Assembly (NCBI GenBank): GCA_036506275.1
Contig: DASXSB010000030.1
Span: 62,001 to 126,000, forward strand
DNA: 64,000 nt
Source: DASXSB01 sp036506275
GTDB taxonomy: Bacteria > Methylomirabilota > Methylomirabilia > Rokubacteriales > CSP1-6
Direction: 5' to 3'
Shown here: positions 16,871-24,989 of the stretch, piece by piece
How positions within the stretch are numbered: the stretch's first letter is position 1
Layout: each line of letters begins with the position of its first letter
Made by a program: the position numbers and the translations under genes
The notes under the pieces: generated by a model
What the model saw: only the letters and a program-made list of their open reading frames with translations
Told to the model about the DNA's origin: nothing
The model's database searches: none

Positions 16871-18480
16871 TGAAGTCGCTCGACGCCAACCGCCTCCTGC
16901 GCGGGTTCTCGTGGGTGCGGCTGGGGCTCGCCGAGCTCCTGCTCGTGGTGGGACCGCTCCTCCCTCCCGAGCTGATGCCGGGAACCAATGCCGGCATCCT
17001 CGCCCTCGCGTTGCCGGTGGCGGTGGTGTCCTCGGGGGCCATCTTGCTCTTCGGCCCCGTGGCGCAGCCCCGCCGCATCGCCTGGTTCCTGTGCTTGCTC
17101 GACGTCACGTTGATCACGGCGGTCGTGGCCGCCACCGGCGGCGCGCGCTCGATCTTCGCCTTCCTGTACGTGCTCTCCGTCACCGGCGCCTGCGTGCTGC
17201 TGTCGCGGACGGGTGGCCTCGGCATCGCCGCCGTGTGCAGCGTCCTCTACACCGGCCTCGTGCTCGGACGGACCGTCTTTCCCATGAACGTCTTCTTCGA
17301 GGCACCGGGAGAGACGACCGCCCTCGAGGTCCTCACGATCTTCCTCAATTCCGGGACGTTCCTCATCGTGGCGATCGTGGCGGGCGGCGTTGCCGAGCAA
17401 TTCCGGACCGTGCACGAGGAGCTGGAGACGGAGCGGAAGAACCTCAGCGACCTCCAGGCCTTCAAGGACCTCGTCTTCCAGTCGCTCGACACGGGCGTCA
17501 TCGCCCTCGACCTCGAGGCGCGCGTGACCGCGTTCAACCGGGCCGCGGAGCGGATCACGGGGCTGTCGGCCCACGACGCCATCGGGCGCCGGTGGACGGC
17601 GCTCTTCGGACCCGGCGTCGCCCTCGACGCCGTGGAGGCCGCCATCGATGCGGGAGCGCGGACGGGTCCGCGCCACGAGCTGATGCTGCCGTATGCGCGG
17701 GGCGGCACCGTCCCCGTGCGCGTGGCCTTCTCCGCCGTCCGTTCCGCCGACGGCACGCGCGTGGGCATCATCGCGCTCTGCGAGGACCTCTCCACGCTGC
17801 GCGAGATGGAGGAGCGCGTTCGCCAGGCCGATCGTCTCGCCACCCTCGGTCGCATGGCCGCCAACATCGCGCACGAGATCCGCAATCCATTGGCGTCGAT
17901 GACGGGCGCCCTCGAGGCCCTCACGAGCGGCCTCCCCACCGAGGAGCGTGACCGCCTCGCCCAGATCGTGCTGCGCGAGTCTGACCGGCTGAACGAGATC
18001 ATCAAGAACTTCCTGGAGTACGCGCGTCCGGCTCCCATTGTCTTAGAATCGGTCGATGTGGCGCACGCGCTCGACGAGGTTCTGGTCCTCCTCGAGCACC
18101 GGGGCAAGTCGCTCAAGATCGTACGCGAATTCACGGGACCGATCCCCTGGCGCGTCGATCCCCAGCAATTCCGCCAGGCCATCTGGAACCTCTGCTTGAA
18201 TGCGGTGGAAGCGATGACGGACGGCGGAGAGCTGCGCGTGGGAGCCGAGATCCGGCGCCGGCGGCTCGAAGTGTGGGTGGCCGACACCGGGGAAGGCATC
18301 GGGGCCGGCGATCTTTCGCACATCTTCGAGCCGTTCTTCTCCACCAAGCCGAACGGCAGCGGTCTCGGCCTCGCTCTCGTCCACCGCATCGCGCAGGATC
18401 ACGGCGGCGACGTCGACGTCCGTAGCGCGCCCGGCTTCGGCAGCCACTTCACCCTTACCCTTCCCGCCCACGATGGCTGA
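16870..18480 (+). CDS. pilS: Sensor histidine kinase PilS
   Basis: A 536-residue membrane kinase with about six N-terminal hydrophobic helices (residues 12-185), a PAS domain near 200-310 (LDTGVIALDLEARVTAFNRA), a HisKA dimerisation domain with the phosphorylated histidine in AHEIRNPLASM near 335, and a HATPase domain with N box NLCLNAVEAM, G1 DTGEGIG and G2 GSGLGLALV. This six-helix plus PAS plan is that of PilS, which senses pilin in the membrane and phosphorylates PilR. The GTG start overlaps the last base of pilC, and the end overlaps pilR by 8 bp, so all are coupled. Confidence 0.94.
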   Translation: MKSLDANRLLRGFSWVRLGLAELLLVVGPLLPPELMPGTNAGILALALPVAVVSSGAILLFGPVAQPRRIAWFLCLLDVTLITAVVAATGGARSIFAFLYVLSVTGACVLLSRTGGLGIAAVCSVLYTGLVLGRTVFPMNVFFEAPGETTALEVLTIFLNSGTFLIVAIVAGGVAEQFRTVHEELETERKNLSDLQAFKDLVFQSLDTGVIALDLEARVTAFNRAAERITGLSAHDAIGRRWTALFGPGVALDAVEAAIDAGARTGPRHELMLPYARGGTVPVRVAFSAVRSADGTRVGIIALCEDLSTLREMEERVRQADRLATLGRMAANIAHEIRNPLASMTGALEALTSGLPTEERDRLAQIVLRESDRLNEIIKNFLEYARPAPIVLESVDVAHALDEVLVLLEHRGKSLKIVREFTGPIPWRVDPQQFRQAIWNLCLNAVEAMTDGGELRVGAEIRRRRLEVWVADTGEGIGAGDLSHIFEPFFSTKPNGSGLGLALVHRIAQDHGGDVDVRSAPGFGSHFTLTLPAHDG

Positions 18481-19873
18481 CGCGCGCGTCCTCGTCGTCG
18501 ACGACGAGCGGAGCATGCGTGATCTGCTCTCGATCATGCTGAAGCAGAGCGGATATCACGTGGTGGCCGCCGACGGCGGCGAAGAGGCGCTGGCCGCCAT
18601 CGCCCAGGAGCCCTTCGACCTCGTCATCACCGACCTCCGGATGCGGAAGGTCGACGGCATCGCCGTCCTCCGCGCGGCCAAGGAGCATTCGCCGCACACG
18701 GTCGTCCTCGTGGTGACCGCCTTCGCGTCCACGGAGACGGCGGTGGAGGCCATGAAGCTCGGCGCCTACGACTACATCACCAAACCGTTCAAGCTCGACG
18801 AGATCAAGCTGATCATCGCCAACGCCATCGAGCGCAAGCGTTTGCAGGACGAGAACGTCGCCCTCAAGCGCCAGCTCCGCAAGGAACGCGGGTTCGAGCA
18901 CTTCATCGGCAAGAGCCGGAGCATGCTCGAGGTCTTCGAGACCATTCGCAAGACGGCCGACAGCGGCTCCACGGTGGTGGTCACGGGCGAGAGCGGTACC
19001 GGGAAGGAGCTGGTGGCGCAGGCCATCCACGGCGAGAGCGCGCGGCGACAGGGGCCGTTCGTCTCCGTGAACTGCGGCGCCGTGCCCGAGAACCTGATGG
19101 AATCGGAGCTGTTCGGGCACATGAAAGGCGCGTTCACGGGTGCCATCGCCACCACGGAGGGACTGTTCGCGGCCGCCCACGGAGGGACACTGTTTCTCGA
19201 CGAAATCACCGAAATACCGCAGTCGGTGCAGGTGAAGCTCCTGCGCGCCATCCAGGAGCGGGAGATCAGGCGGGTGGGCGACGTGAAAGACGTGAAGGTC
19301 GACGTTCGTCTCATCGCCGCCTCCAACCGCGACCTCGCGAAGGCCATGGCGCAAGGGACGCTCCGGGAGGACCTCTTCTATCGGCTCAACGTCATCCCCA
19401 TCCAGCTTCCGCCGCTGCGGGACCGCCGCGAGGACATCCCGCTCCTCGTCGCGCACTTCATCCAGAAGATCTGCCGGGAGACCGGCAAGGACGTCCGCGG
19501 CGTCACCCCGGAAGCCCTCGCGATCCTCGAGTCGTATGCGTGGCCGGGCAACATCCGCGAACTGGAGAACGTGATCGAGCGCGCGATCGTGCTCGGAGGC
19601 GGGCCCATGGTGCGGCCGGAGGCGCTGCCGCCCACGCTGCGGTCGCCGTCGAGCGTCCACGACGTAGCGGTGGAGATTCCCGAAGGTGGTCTCGACCTCG
19701 AAGCCACCATCGACCGCGTCGAGCAGCGCTACATCGAGCTCGCGCTTGCGCGTGCGGGCGGCGTGCAGACACGCGCCGCCGAGCTCCTCGGGGTGAGCTT
19801 CCGGCAGTTCCGCTACAAGCTCCACAAGCACACGGCGAAGACACCCCGGGCCACCTCACCGGATCACCGGTGA
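18473..19873 (+). CDS. pilR: Sigma54-dependent response regulator PilR
   Basis: A 466-residue NtrC-family activator. The receiver domain (VLVVDDE at 6, phospho-acceptor Asp near 52 in LVITDLRM, KPF near 103) leads into a AAA+ domain with Walker A GESGTGKE near 170, an intact sigma54-contact loop GAFTGA near 222, and Walker B GTLFLDEI near 240. A Fis-type helix-turn-helix (TRAAELLGVSFRQFRYKL) closes the protein. It should activate both pilin genes, each of which has a sigma54 promoter and a shared upstream box. The stop codon TGA itself forms the first half-site of the pilA1 activator box. Confidence 0.95.
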   Translation: MADARVLVVDDERSMRDLLSIMLKQSGYHVVAADGGEEALAAIAQEPFDLVITDLRMRKVDGIAVLRAAKEHSPHTVVLVVTAFASTETAVEAMKLGAYDYITKPFKLDEIKLIIANAIERKRLQDENVALKRQLRKERGFEHFIGKSRSMLEVFETIRKTADSGSTVVVTGESGTGKELVAQAIHGESARRQGPFVSVNCGAVPENLMESELFGHMKGAFTGAIATTEGLFAAAHGGTLFLDEITEIPQSVQVKLLRAIQEREIRRVGDVKDVKVDVRLIAASNRDLAKAMAQGTLREDLFYRLNVIPIQLPPLRDRREDIPLLVAHFIQKICRETGKDVRGVTPEALAILESYAWPGNIRELENVIERAIVLGGGPMVRPEALPPTLRSPSSVHDVAVEIPEGGLDLEATIDRVEQRYIELALARAGGVQTRAAELLGVSFRQFRYKLHKHTAKTPRATSPDHR

Positions 19874-19885
19874 CGGATTTCGTCA
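19871..19885. promoter_or_regulatory. Candidate PilR activator box upstream of pilin 1
   Basis: TGACGGATTTCGTCA is an inverted repeat TGAC-N7-GTCA (GTGAC/GTCAC when extended by one base on each side). It starts at the pilR stop codon and ends 94 bp before the pilin 1 sigma54 promoter. A 13/15 match occurs at almost the same distance from the second pilin promoter, which argues for function. Assignment to PilR is inference. Confidence 0.6.
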
Positions 19886-19979
19886 CGGCGCTTGTCAACG
19901 CCGGTCAAAGCGGCGCCCGCGCCGTCGATCGCCCGCACGCTAGTCGCCGATTCTAAAGACCCCGGCGCGAACCCGCGTT

Positions 19980-19995
19980 TGGCACCCCCCGTGCA
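19980..19995 (+). promoter_or_regulatory. Sigma54 promoter of pilin 1
   Basis: TGGCACCCCCCGTGCA has the invariant GG and GC at 10-bp separation (-24/-12). The predicted start is near 20006, giving a leader of about 63 nt. The gene just upstream encodes a sigma54 activator, as in known pilin control. Confidence 0.8.
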
Positions 19996-20068
19996 CACCC
20001 TTTGGGTCACGACGCCGACGGCGTGGGCCGCCCGGCGCGCAAACAATCTTGACACCAGGGGGGCTTCA

Positions 20069-20488
20069 ATGATCGCGTTCTGGAATAAGAAACGTCTCAC
20101 GCTCGGCAGCGAGCGTGGCTTCACGCTCATCGAGCTGATGATCGTGGTCGCGATCATCGGCATCCTGGCTGCCATCGCCATCCCGCTCTATGCGAACGTT
20201 CAGCAGCGCGCCCGTATCGCCAAGGTTCAGGCGGACCAGCGTGCGCTCGCGTCGGCTATCTCGATCTTTCAGGCGCACACGGGCGGGCTCCCGGCTGCGC
20301 TCGCGAACCTGACGGCCACCGTGTCGAACGGGCAGGGCCAGACGGCGGGCCCGTTCATTGCGCGCGAACCGTCGCCTCCCGGTGGCGGCACCCCGGCGTG
20401 GGGCGCGACCTACACGTACACGGATAACGGTAACGGCACGTTCACGCTCACGGCGACGGGTGACGGCACCACGATCACCACTCCGTAG
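20069..20488 (+). CDS. pilA: Type IV major pilin, copy 1
   Basis: A 139-residue prepilin with a 17-residue leader ending in ERG, cleaved before FTLIE. The mature chain begins with a Phe, has the conserved Glu5 and a hydrophobic helix (IVVAIIGILAAIAIP). The mature part is 122 residues without cysteines and ends in a Thr/Gly-rich beta region. It differs from copy 2 at only six positions (133/139 identical), three of them in the leader. It is controlled by its own activator box and sigma54 promoter and closed by a strong terminator. The short mature length and GspG-like middle mean a pseudopilin relation is also possible. Confidence 0.93.
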   Translation: MIAFWNKKRLTLGSERGFTLIELMIVVAIIGILAAIAIPLYANVQQRARIAKVQADQRALASAISIFQAHTGGLPAALANLTATVSNGQGQTAGPFIAREPSPPGGGTPAWGATYTYTDNGNGTFTLTATGDGTTITTP

Positions 20489-20519
20489 CGACAGCACGCT
20501 TCGCGCTCGGATGTATCGA

Positions 20520-20550
20520 CGGGGAGGCACCTGCCTCCCCGTTTTGTTTT
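20520..20550 (+). terminator. Intrinsic terminator of pilin 1
   Basis: A 9-bp perfect stem CGGGGAGGC/GCCTCCCCG with an ACCT loop is followed by TTTTGTTTT. It lies 31 bp after the pilin 1 stop. Confidence 0.9.
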
Positions 20551-20570
20551 GTGTGCCCTCGAGGGCACAC
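20551..20570. repeat. Perfect 20-bp palindrome
   Basis: GTGTGCCCTCGAGGGCACAC is fully self-complementary and starts directly after the T-tract of the pilin 1 terminator. It may be a protein-binding site or a second hairpin that blocks readthrough into the pilin 2 promoter region. The function is unknown. Confidence 0.7.
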
Positions 20571-20623
20571 GCCCGTCCGCTGGTGCGGTGGCGAGCGGCG
20601 TCAGTTTCTGAAGGCAACCCAGG

Positions 20624-20638
20624 TGACCGATTTTGTCA
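20624..20638. promoter_or_regulatory. Candidate PilR activator box upstream of pilin 2
   Basis: TGACCGATTTTGTCA repeats the TGAC-N7-GTCA layout of the pilin 1 box with 13/15 identity. It ends 96 bp before the sigma54 promoter, against 94 bp for pilin 1. Confidence 0.6.
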
Positions 20639-20734
20639 GCGCACGTGCCCAAAACCATCAGAAGCGGCATCGCGCGTGGCCGGCGGGTGTTCGTCAAACC
20701 AATGAATTCATTTCGGTCCCACCTGAAGGACCTT

Positions 20735-20750
20735 TGGCACTGGGCGTGCA
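20735..20750 (+). promoter_or_regulatory. Sigma54 promoter of pilin 2
   Basis: TGGCACTGGGCGTGCA carries GG and GC at 10-bp separation and shares TGGCAC and CGTGCA with the pilin 1 promoter. The predicted start is near 20761, about 52 bp before the ATG. Confidence 0.8.
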
Positions 20751-20812
20751 CTACTCCGGCGGCAACGCGCCCGTGGGGGCGGACAGGTAGAAGTCCAAAG
20801 GGGGAATTCGTC

Positions 20813-21232
20813 ATGATTCGTTTCTGGAACACGAAGCGCCTCACGCTCGGGAGTCAGCGTGGTTTCACGCTGATCGAGCTGATGATCGTGGTCGCGATCA
20901 TCGGTATCCTGGCGGCGATCGCCATCCCGCTCTATGCAAACGTTCAGCAGCGCGCCCGTATTGCGAAGGTGCAGGCCGACCAGCGCGCTCTCGCGTCGGC
21001 GATCTCGATCTACCAGGCTCACACGGGTGGGCTCCCGGCTGCGCTCGCGAACCTGACGGCTACCGTGTCCAACGGACAGGGTCAGACGGCGGGTCCCTTC
21101 GTGGCGCGTGTCCCTTCGCCTCCCGGTGGCGGCACCCCGGCGTGGGGCGCGACCTACACGTACACGGATAACGGTAACGGTACGTTCACGCTCACGGCGA
21201 CGGGTGACGGCACCACCATCACCACTCCGTAA
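20813..21232 (+). CDS. pilA: Type IV major pilin, copy 2
   Basis: A 139-residue prepilin nearly identical to copy 1, with leader MIRFWNTKRLTLGSQRG then FTLIE and the same 122-residue mature length. The mature forms differ at three positions: Phe to Tyr in the SI(F/Y)QAH segment, and Ile to Val and Glu to Val near the PSPPGGG loop. Retained identity plus duplicated promoter elements suggest recent tandem duplication or gene conversion. Copy 2 has its own terminator. Either copy, or both, could form the fibre; which is expressed cannot be told from sequence. Confidence 0.93.
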   Translation: MIRFWNTKRLTLGSQRGFTLIELMIVVAIIGILAAIAIPLYANVQQRARIAKVQADQRALASAISIYQAHTGGLPAALANLTATVSNGQGQTAGPFVARVPSPPGGGTPAWGATYTYTDNGNGTFTLTATGDGTTITTP

Positions 21233-21247
21233 CGCCGCTCTGGAACA

Positions 21248-21285
21248 CGAGGCGGGGAGGGAGCATCCTCCCCGCCTCGTATTTT
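21248..21285 (+). terminator. Intrinsic terminator of pilin 2
   Basis: A 13-bp perfect stem CGAGGCGGGGAGG/CCTCCCCGCCTCG with a 6-nt loop is followed by TATTTT. It begins 15 bp after the pilin 2 stop. Confidence 0.88.
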
Positions 21286-21301
21286 CGGCGGCCGGGGCCC
21301 T

Positions 21302-23224
21302 ATGCTCGACCGAACCATCAGCATCCTGACCGCCGCTGTCGCCGTCGACACCGAGTCCGCACCGTCCGATCGCGTCCGCGTTTCCCCGCTGACGCAGTAC
21401 CTGCTGCCCGCTGCCCTCGCCGTGCTCGCGTTCCTGGTCTTCGCGCCCGCACTCTGGAACGGTTTCGTGGAATGGGACGACGACGTCAATCTCCTCCGTA
21501 ACACGCAATACCGTGGTCTCGGCTGGGCTCAGCTCCGCTGGATGCTCACGACGATCCTGATGGGCCACTACATTCCCCTCACCTGGTTCACGTTCGGCCT
21601 CGACTTCACGATGTGGGGCATGGACCCCTTCGGGTATCACCTCACCAACCTGATCCTGCACGCGGCGAACACGGCCCTCGTCTACCTGGTCGCGCGGCGG
21701 CTGCTCTCGCGCGCGACGTCGCTGCGCGAGCCGCGTCTCGGTATTGCCGCCGCCACCGCCAGCGTGTTCTTCGCGGTTCATCCGCTGCGCGTGGAATCCG
21801 TGGTGTGGGTGACGGAGCGCCGCGACGTCCTCTCCGGCTTCTTCTTCCTCCTCGCCGTGCTGACGTACCTCGTCTCCACGGACCACACCGGAGGTCGGAA
21901 GCGGTGGTTCCTGGCGGCGGGGGCCGCGTCGTTCGCGCTCGCGCTCGTCTCGAAATCGATCACCATGACGCTGCCGCTCGTCCTCGTGCTCCTCGACGTG
22001 TATCCGCTGCGACGGCTCGGTGGGGATCAGGGCTGGACGGGGCCCCGCGCGCGACTGGTGTGGATCGAGAAGCTTCCGTTCTTCGTGCTGGGAGCGGCCG
22101 GCGCCGCCGTCTCCTACTACGCCGTGTACGCGAACGCATTCTTGACGCCGCTCACCCGGTATCCGCTGCCGGCGCGCATTGCGATGACGCTCTACAGCGT
22201 CGCGTTCTATGTCGCGAAGACGGCGCTCCCCCTCGGGCTCTCCCCGATGTACGAGCTGCCCGCGCATCTCGACCCCTGGGAACTGCGTTTCGTCGCGAGC
22301 GCGCTCTTCGTCATGCTCGTAAGCACGGTCACGCTCGTATTGTGGAAGCGGTCGCCGGCAGGGCTCGCCGTCTGGCTCTACTACGGCATCGTGCTCGGCC
22401 CCGTCACCGGATTCATCCATTCCGGCCACCAGCTCGCCCACGATCGTTACAGCTATCTGTCCTGCCTCGGATGGGCGCTGCTGGTGGGGGGCACCGTGGG
22501 TGTCGTCCTTCGCGCGACGGCGCGCCGTCGTGTGCGTCCGTTCTTCGCGGTCCTGGCGGGCGTGGCCGGGATCGTCTGGCTCGTCGGCCTCGCCTTCCTC
22601 ACCGTGCGCCAGAACGAGGCGTGGCGCGACACCGAGCGCCTGTGGTTGTACGCGCTGCAGGCCGATCCCACCTGCGCGGTGTGCCACAGCAACCTCGGCG
22701 CCTACCTCGTGAACCAGAACATGGTGGAGCCCGCGCTCCAGCATCTCCACCGCACGATCGAGCTCCGCCCGGAGCGCCTGAAGACCCACGGCAACATCGG
22801 CCTCGCGCTGCTCAAGCTCGGGCGCGTGGAGGAGGCGATTCCCCGCTTCCGTCTCGCCCTCGAGGAGGATCCTTACGACGTCGGCTTCCTCACGAACTTG
22901 AGCGTGGCCCTAATGCGGCAGGGCCGGACGGCGGAAGCGCTTCCCTATCTGGGCCGTGCCCTCGAACGCGACCCGGGCCACATCCTCGCCCGCACGAATC
23001 TCGGCACTGCGCTCGCGAAGCTCGGGCAGCGCTCGGAAGCGCTCAAGCAGTACCGCCTGGCCCTCGCCATCGATGCCGACGCGCCCCCGCCCCATCTCGG
23101 TCTCGCCACGCTGTATCGTGAGAGCGGCGACATGGCGTCCGCGAGGCGGGAGTACGAGACGCTGCGTGCGCTCAAGTCTCCACTCGCCGAGCAGATCAGT
23201 CCCGCCTTCATCGAGGAGTGGTGA
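21302..23224 (+). CDS. Multi-pass membrane protein with C-terminal TPRs, GT-C glycosyltransferase-like
   Basis: A 640-residue protein with about ten hydrophobic helices (residues 30-450) followed by four or so tetratricopeptide repeats (about 480-630). An acidic WDDDVNLL motif lies in the first periplasmic loop near 57, where GT-C enzymes place their catalytic acids, and HPLRVESVVWVTERRDVLSG near 160 is typical of the bacterial TMTC-like TPR family. By family it may transfer a lipid-linked sugar to a protein. Its place between the pilins and pilD suggests pilin glycosylation, an inference. Its stop overlaps the pilD start. Confidence 0.8.
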   Translation: MLDRTISILTAAVAVDTESAPSDRVRVSPLTQYLLPAALAVLAFLVFAPALWNGFVEWDDDVNLLRNTQYRGLGWAQLRWMLTTILMGHYIPLTWFTFGLDFTMWGMDPFGYHLTNLILHAANTALVYLVARRLLSRATSLREPRLGIAAATASVFFAVHPLRVESVVWVTERRDVLSGFFFLLAVLTYLVSTDHTGGRKRWFLAAGAASFALALVSKSITMTLPLVLVLLDVYPLRRLGGDQGWTGPRARLVWIEKLPFFVLGAAGAAVSYYAVYANAFLTPLTRYPLPARIAMTLYSVAFYVAKTALPLGLSPMYELPAHLDPWELRFVASALFVMLVSTVTLVLWKRSPAGLAVWLYYGIVLGPVTGFIHSGHQLAHDRYSYLSCLGWALLVGGTVGVVLRATARRRVRPFFAVLAGVAGIVWLVGLAFLTVRQNEAWRDTERLWLYALQADPTCAVCHSNLGAYLVNQNMVEPALQHLHRTIELRPERLKTHGNIGLALLKLGRVEEAIPRFRLALEEDPYDVGFLTNLSVALMRQGRTAEALPYLGRALERDPGHILARTNLGTALAKLGQRSEALKQYRLALAIDADAPPPHLGLATLYRESGDMASARREYETLRALKSPLAEQISPAFIEEW

Positions 23225-23970
23225 TGGTCGGCGTCGTTTTCGCGTTCGGCCTCGTCATCGGCAGCTTCTTGAACGTCGTCATCGCGCGCTTGCCCGCGCG
23301 CCGGAGCCTGTGGGCGCCGCGGTCGGCGTGTCTCGGGTGTGGAACTCCCATCGCGTGGCACGACAACATTCCGGTCCTGTCCTTCGTCGCTCTCCGCGGT
23401 CGCTGTCGCGCGTGCGGGGTCGCGATCTCCGCGCGCTATCCGATCGTGGAGCTGGGCACGGCGATCCTCTGGAGTCTCGCGTATCGCGAATTCGGCCTCA
23501 CCCCCGAGCTGGCGGTGGCGCTCCTCCTGCTGTCCGCACTCATCGTCATCACCGCCATCGATCTCGATCACCAGATCATTCCGGACGCGATCACGCTCCC
23601 CGGCATCGTGACAGGATTCGTTGCCAATCTGGCGACCGGACGCGTGCCATGGCTGGATTCGCTCCTCGGCATCCTCGTCGGTGGCGGCATCTTTTTGATC
23701 ATCATCATTGCCAGCGGCGGCGGGATGGGCGGCGGAGACATGAAGCTCGGCGCGATGCTGGGCGGTTTTTTGGGCTGGAAAGTCCTGCTCTTGTCGGTGT
23801 TCGCGTCGGTGCTGCTCGGAGGCGCGCTCGCCATCGGCCTCCTCGCGGCCGGGCGCCGGGGTCGTAAAGACCCCATCCCGTTTGGTCCCTTCCTTGCACT
23901 TGGCGGCGCCGTCGGCCTCTTCTGGGGCGACCGCCTGCTGCATTGGTACCTGGCGTCATTTCAACCATGA
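23224..23970 (+). CDS. pilD: Prepilin leader peptidase/N-methyltransferase PilD
   Basis: A 248-residue polytopic membrane enzyme. The cytoplasmic zinc loop has CLGC near 38 and CRAC near 63. The aspartyl protease motif GGGDMKLG near 172 and a second Asp near 118 (AIDLDHQIIPD) are present. It cleaves prepilin leaders after glycine and N-methylates the new Phe. The ATG at 23224 overlaps the preceding stop (TGATG), preferred over two in-frame GTG codons just upstream. It would process both major pilins and the minor pilins downstream. Confidence 0.96.
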   Translation: MVGVVFAFGLVIGSFLNVVIARLPARRSLWAPRSACLGCGTPIAWHDNIPVLSFVALRGRCRACGVAISARYPIVELGTAILWSLAYREFGLTPELAVALLLLSALIVITAIDLDHQIIPDAITLPGIVTGFVANLATGRVPWLDSLLGILVGGGIFLIIIIASGGGMGGGDMKLGAMLGGFLGWKVLLLSVFASVLLGGALAIGLLAAGRRGRKDPIPFGPFLALGGAVGLFWGDRLLHWYLASFQP

Positions 23971-23971
23971 G

Positions 23972-24463
23972 ATGGACATGCCAATGAACGACGTGACGAG
24001 GCGACCCAATCGCGGCCAGCGAGGATTCTCGCTGACCGAGCTCGTTGTCGTGGTGGCCATCATCGGAGTTCTCGCCGTTCTCGCGACCCCGTTCTTCATC
24101 ACATACCTCCGCAACGCGGCGGTCCAGGGCGCCGCGGGCGAGGTGGCGACGATCCTGAACCAGGCTCGGCAGCTCGCGATCGCTCGGAACGGAAGCGTGT
24201 GCGTCCGGATCAACGGCGCCACCATGCGCTACGAGCTGAACGCCTGCGGAAGCGCCGTTTACTACCGTGGCCCGGGAACGGACAGCAATGGCTACATGCG
24301 TCTCACGGACAACGTCAATCTGGCGACGACTGCGGACCCGGTCTTCACGAGTCTCGGCGCAGCGGCGCCGGCGGCAACCTACACCGTGACGCACTCCCAA
24401 TATCCCACCATCACGACGACCGTCACGGTCTCGGGCTCGGGCCGTGTACGGGTCGGACCGTAG
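23972..24463 (+). CDS. Minor pilin/pseudopilin, FimT/GspH-like
   Basis: A 163-residue prepilin-like protein with leader ending QRG before FSLTE, Glu5 and the hydrophobic helix VVVVAIIGVLAVLATP. The globular part has an early ARQLAIARNGSVCVRI segment typical of GspH/FimT. The two cysteines in it may form a disulfide. FimT-like minor pilins initiate assembly and in some species bind DNA during uptake. ATG codons occur at 23972, 23978 and 23984; I took the first, 1 bp after the pilD stop. Confidence 0.85.
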   Translation: MDMPMNDVTRRPNRGQRGFSLTELVVVVAIIGVLAVLATPFFITYLRNAAVQGAAGEVATILNQARQLAIARNGSVCVRINGATMRYELNACGSAVYYRGPGTDSNGYMRLTDNVNLATTADPVFTSLGAAAPAATYTVTHSQYPTITTTVTVSGSGRVRVGP

Positions 24464-24476
24464 ACGGCGGTGCTGC

Positions 24477-24905
24477 ATGCGGGTCGCGGTGAACGAGCGC
24501 GGGCTGACGCTCGCGGAGGTGTTGGTGGCGACCGTCATCATCGCGGCGGGCTTTCTCGCCGTCCTCACCGCCTTTCCGCAGGCGATGACCGGTGTGCAGA
24601 CGGGCAACGAGGAATCGACGGCGACGTTCCTCGCTCAGCAGAAGCTCGAGTCCTTGCGGGCGGCCGCCGTGAACGATCCCATGCTCACGGCGGCGACCTT
24701 CAGCAACGGCGTCACCACGGAAGCGTACGGCACCATTCCGAACGCGCAGAAGTACCAGCGCGTCACCGCCATCACGGCCGGCCCCACCACGACCACCAAG
24801 CGCGTTACGGTGACCGTGACGTACCGGCCCTCCGTCGCGACGTCCACGGGCGGGAGCGCCGCCCGCACGGTGACCGTCGCCACCGTCCTCTCCACGAGGC
24901 GGTGA
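24477..24905 (+). CDS. Minor pilin, PilV/GspI-like
   Basis: A 142-residue prepilin with leader ending ERG before LTLAE, Glu5, and helix VLVATVIIAAGFLAVLTAF. The following QQKLESLRAAA segment is typical of PilV/GspI minor pilins. It is 13 bp after the FimT-like gene. The ATG at 24477 gives a 12-residue leader; upstream frame is not supported. The chain is Thr-rich and short compared with Pseudomonas PilV. Confidence 0.82.
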   Translation: MRVAVNERGLTLAEVLVATVIIAAGFLAVLTAFPQAMTGVQTGNEESTATFLAQQKLESLRAAAVNDPMLTAATFSNGVTTEAYGTIPNAQKYQRVTAITAGPTTTTKRVTVTVTYRPSVATSTGGSAARTVTVATVLSTRR

Positions 24906-24989
24906 CGATGGCGCGAATGACGGGAGACGACCGCTCGGCATGCGCGGGGTGGATGGAGCGCGCCGTCGATCTCCCTCTCCCCGCCCGGG

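Noticed and set aside
20708..22789. A 693-codon minus-strand frame opposite pilin 2 and the TPR protein
   Set aside because: Antisense to supported genes, low-complexity charged product, no ribosome-binding site or homology pattern.
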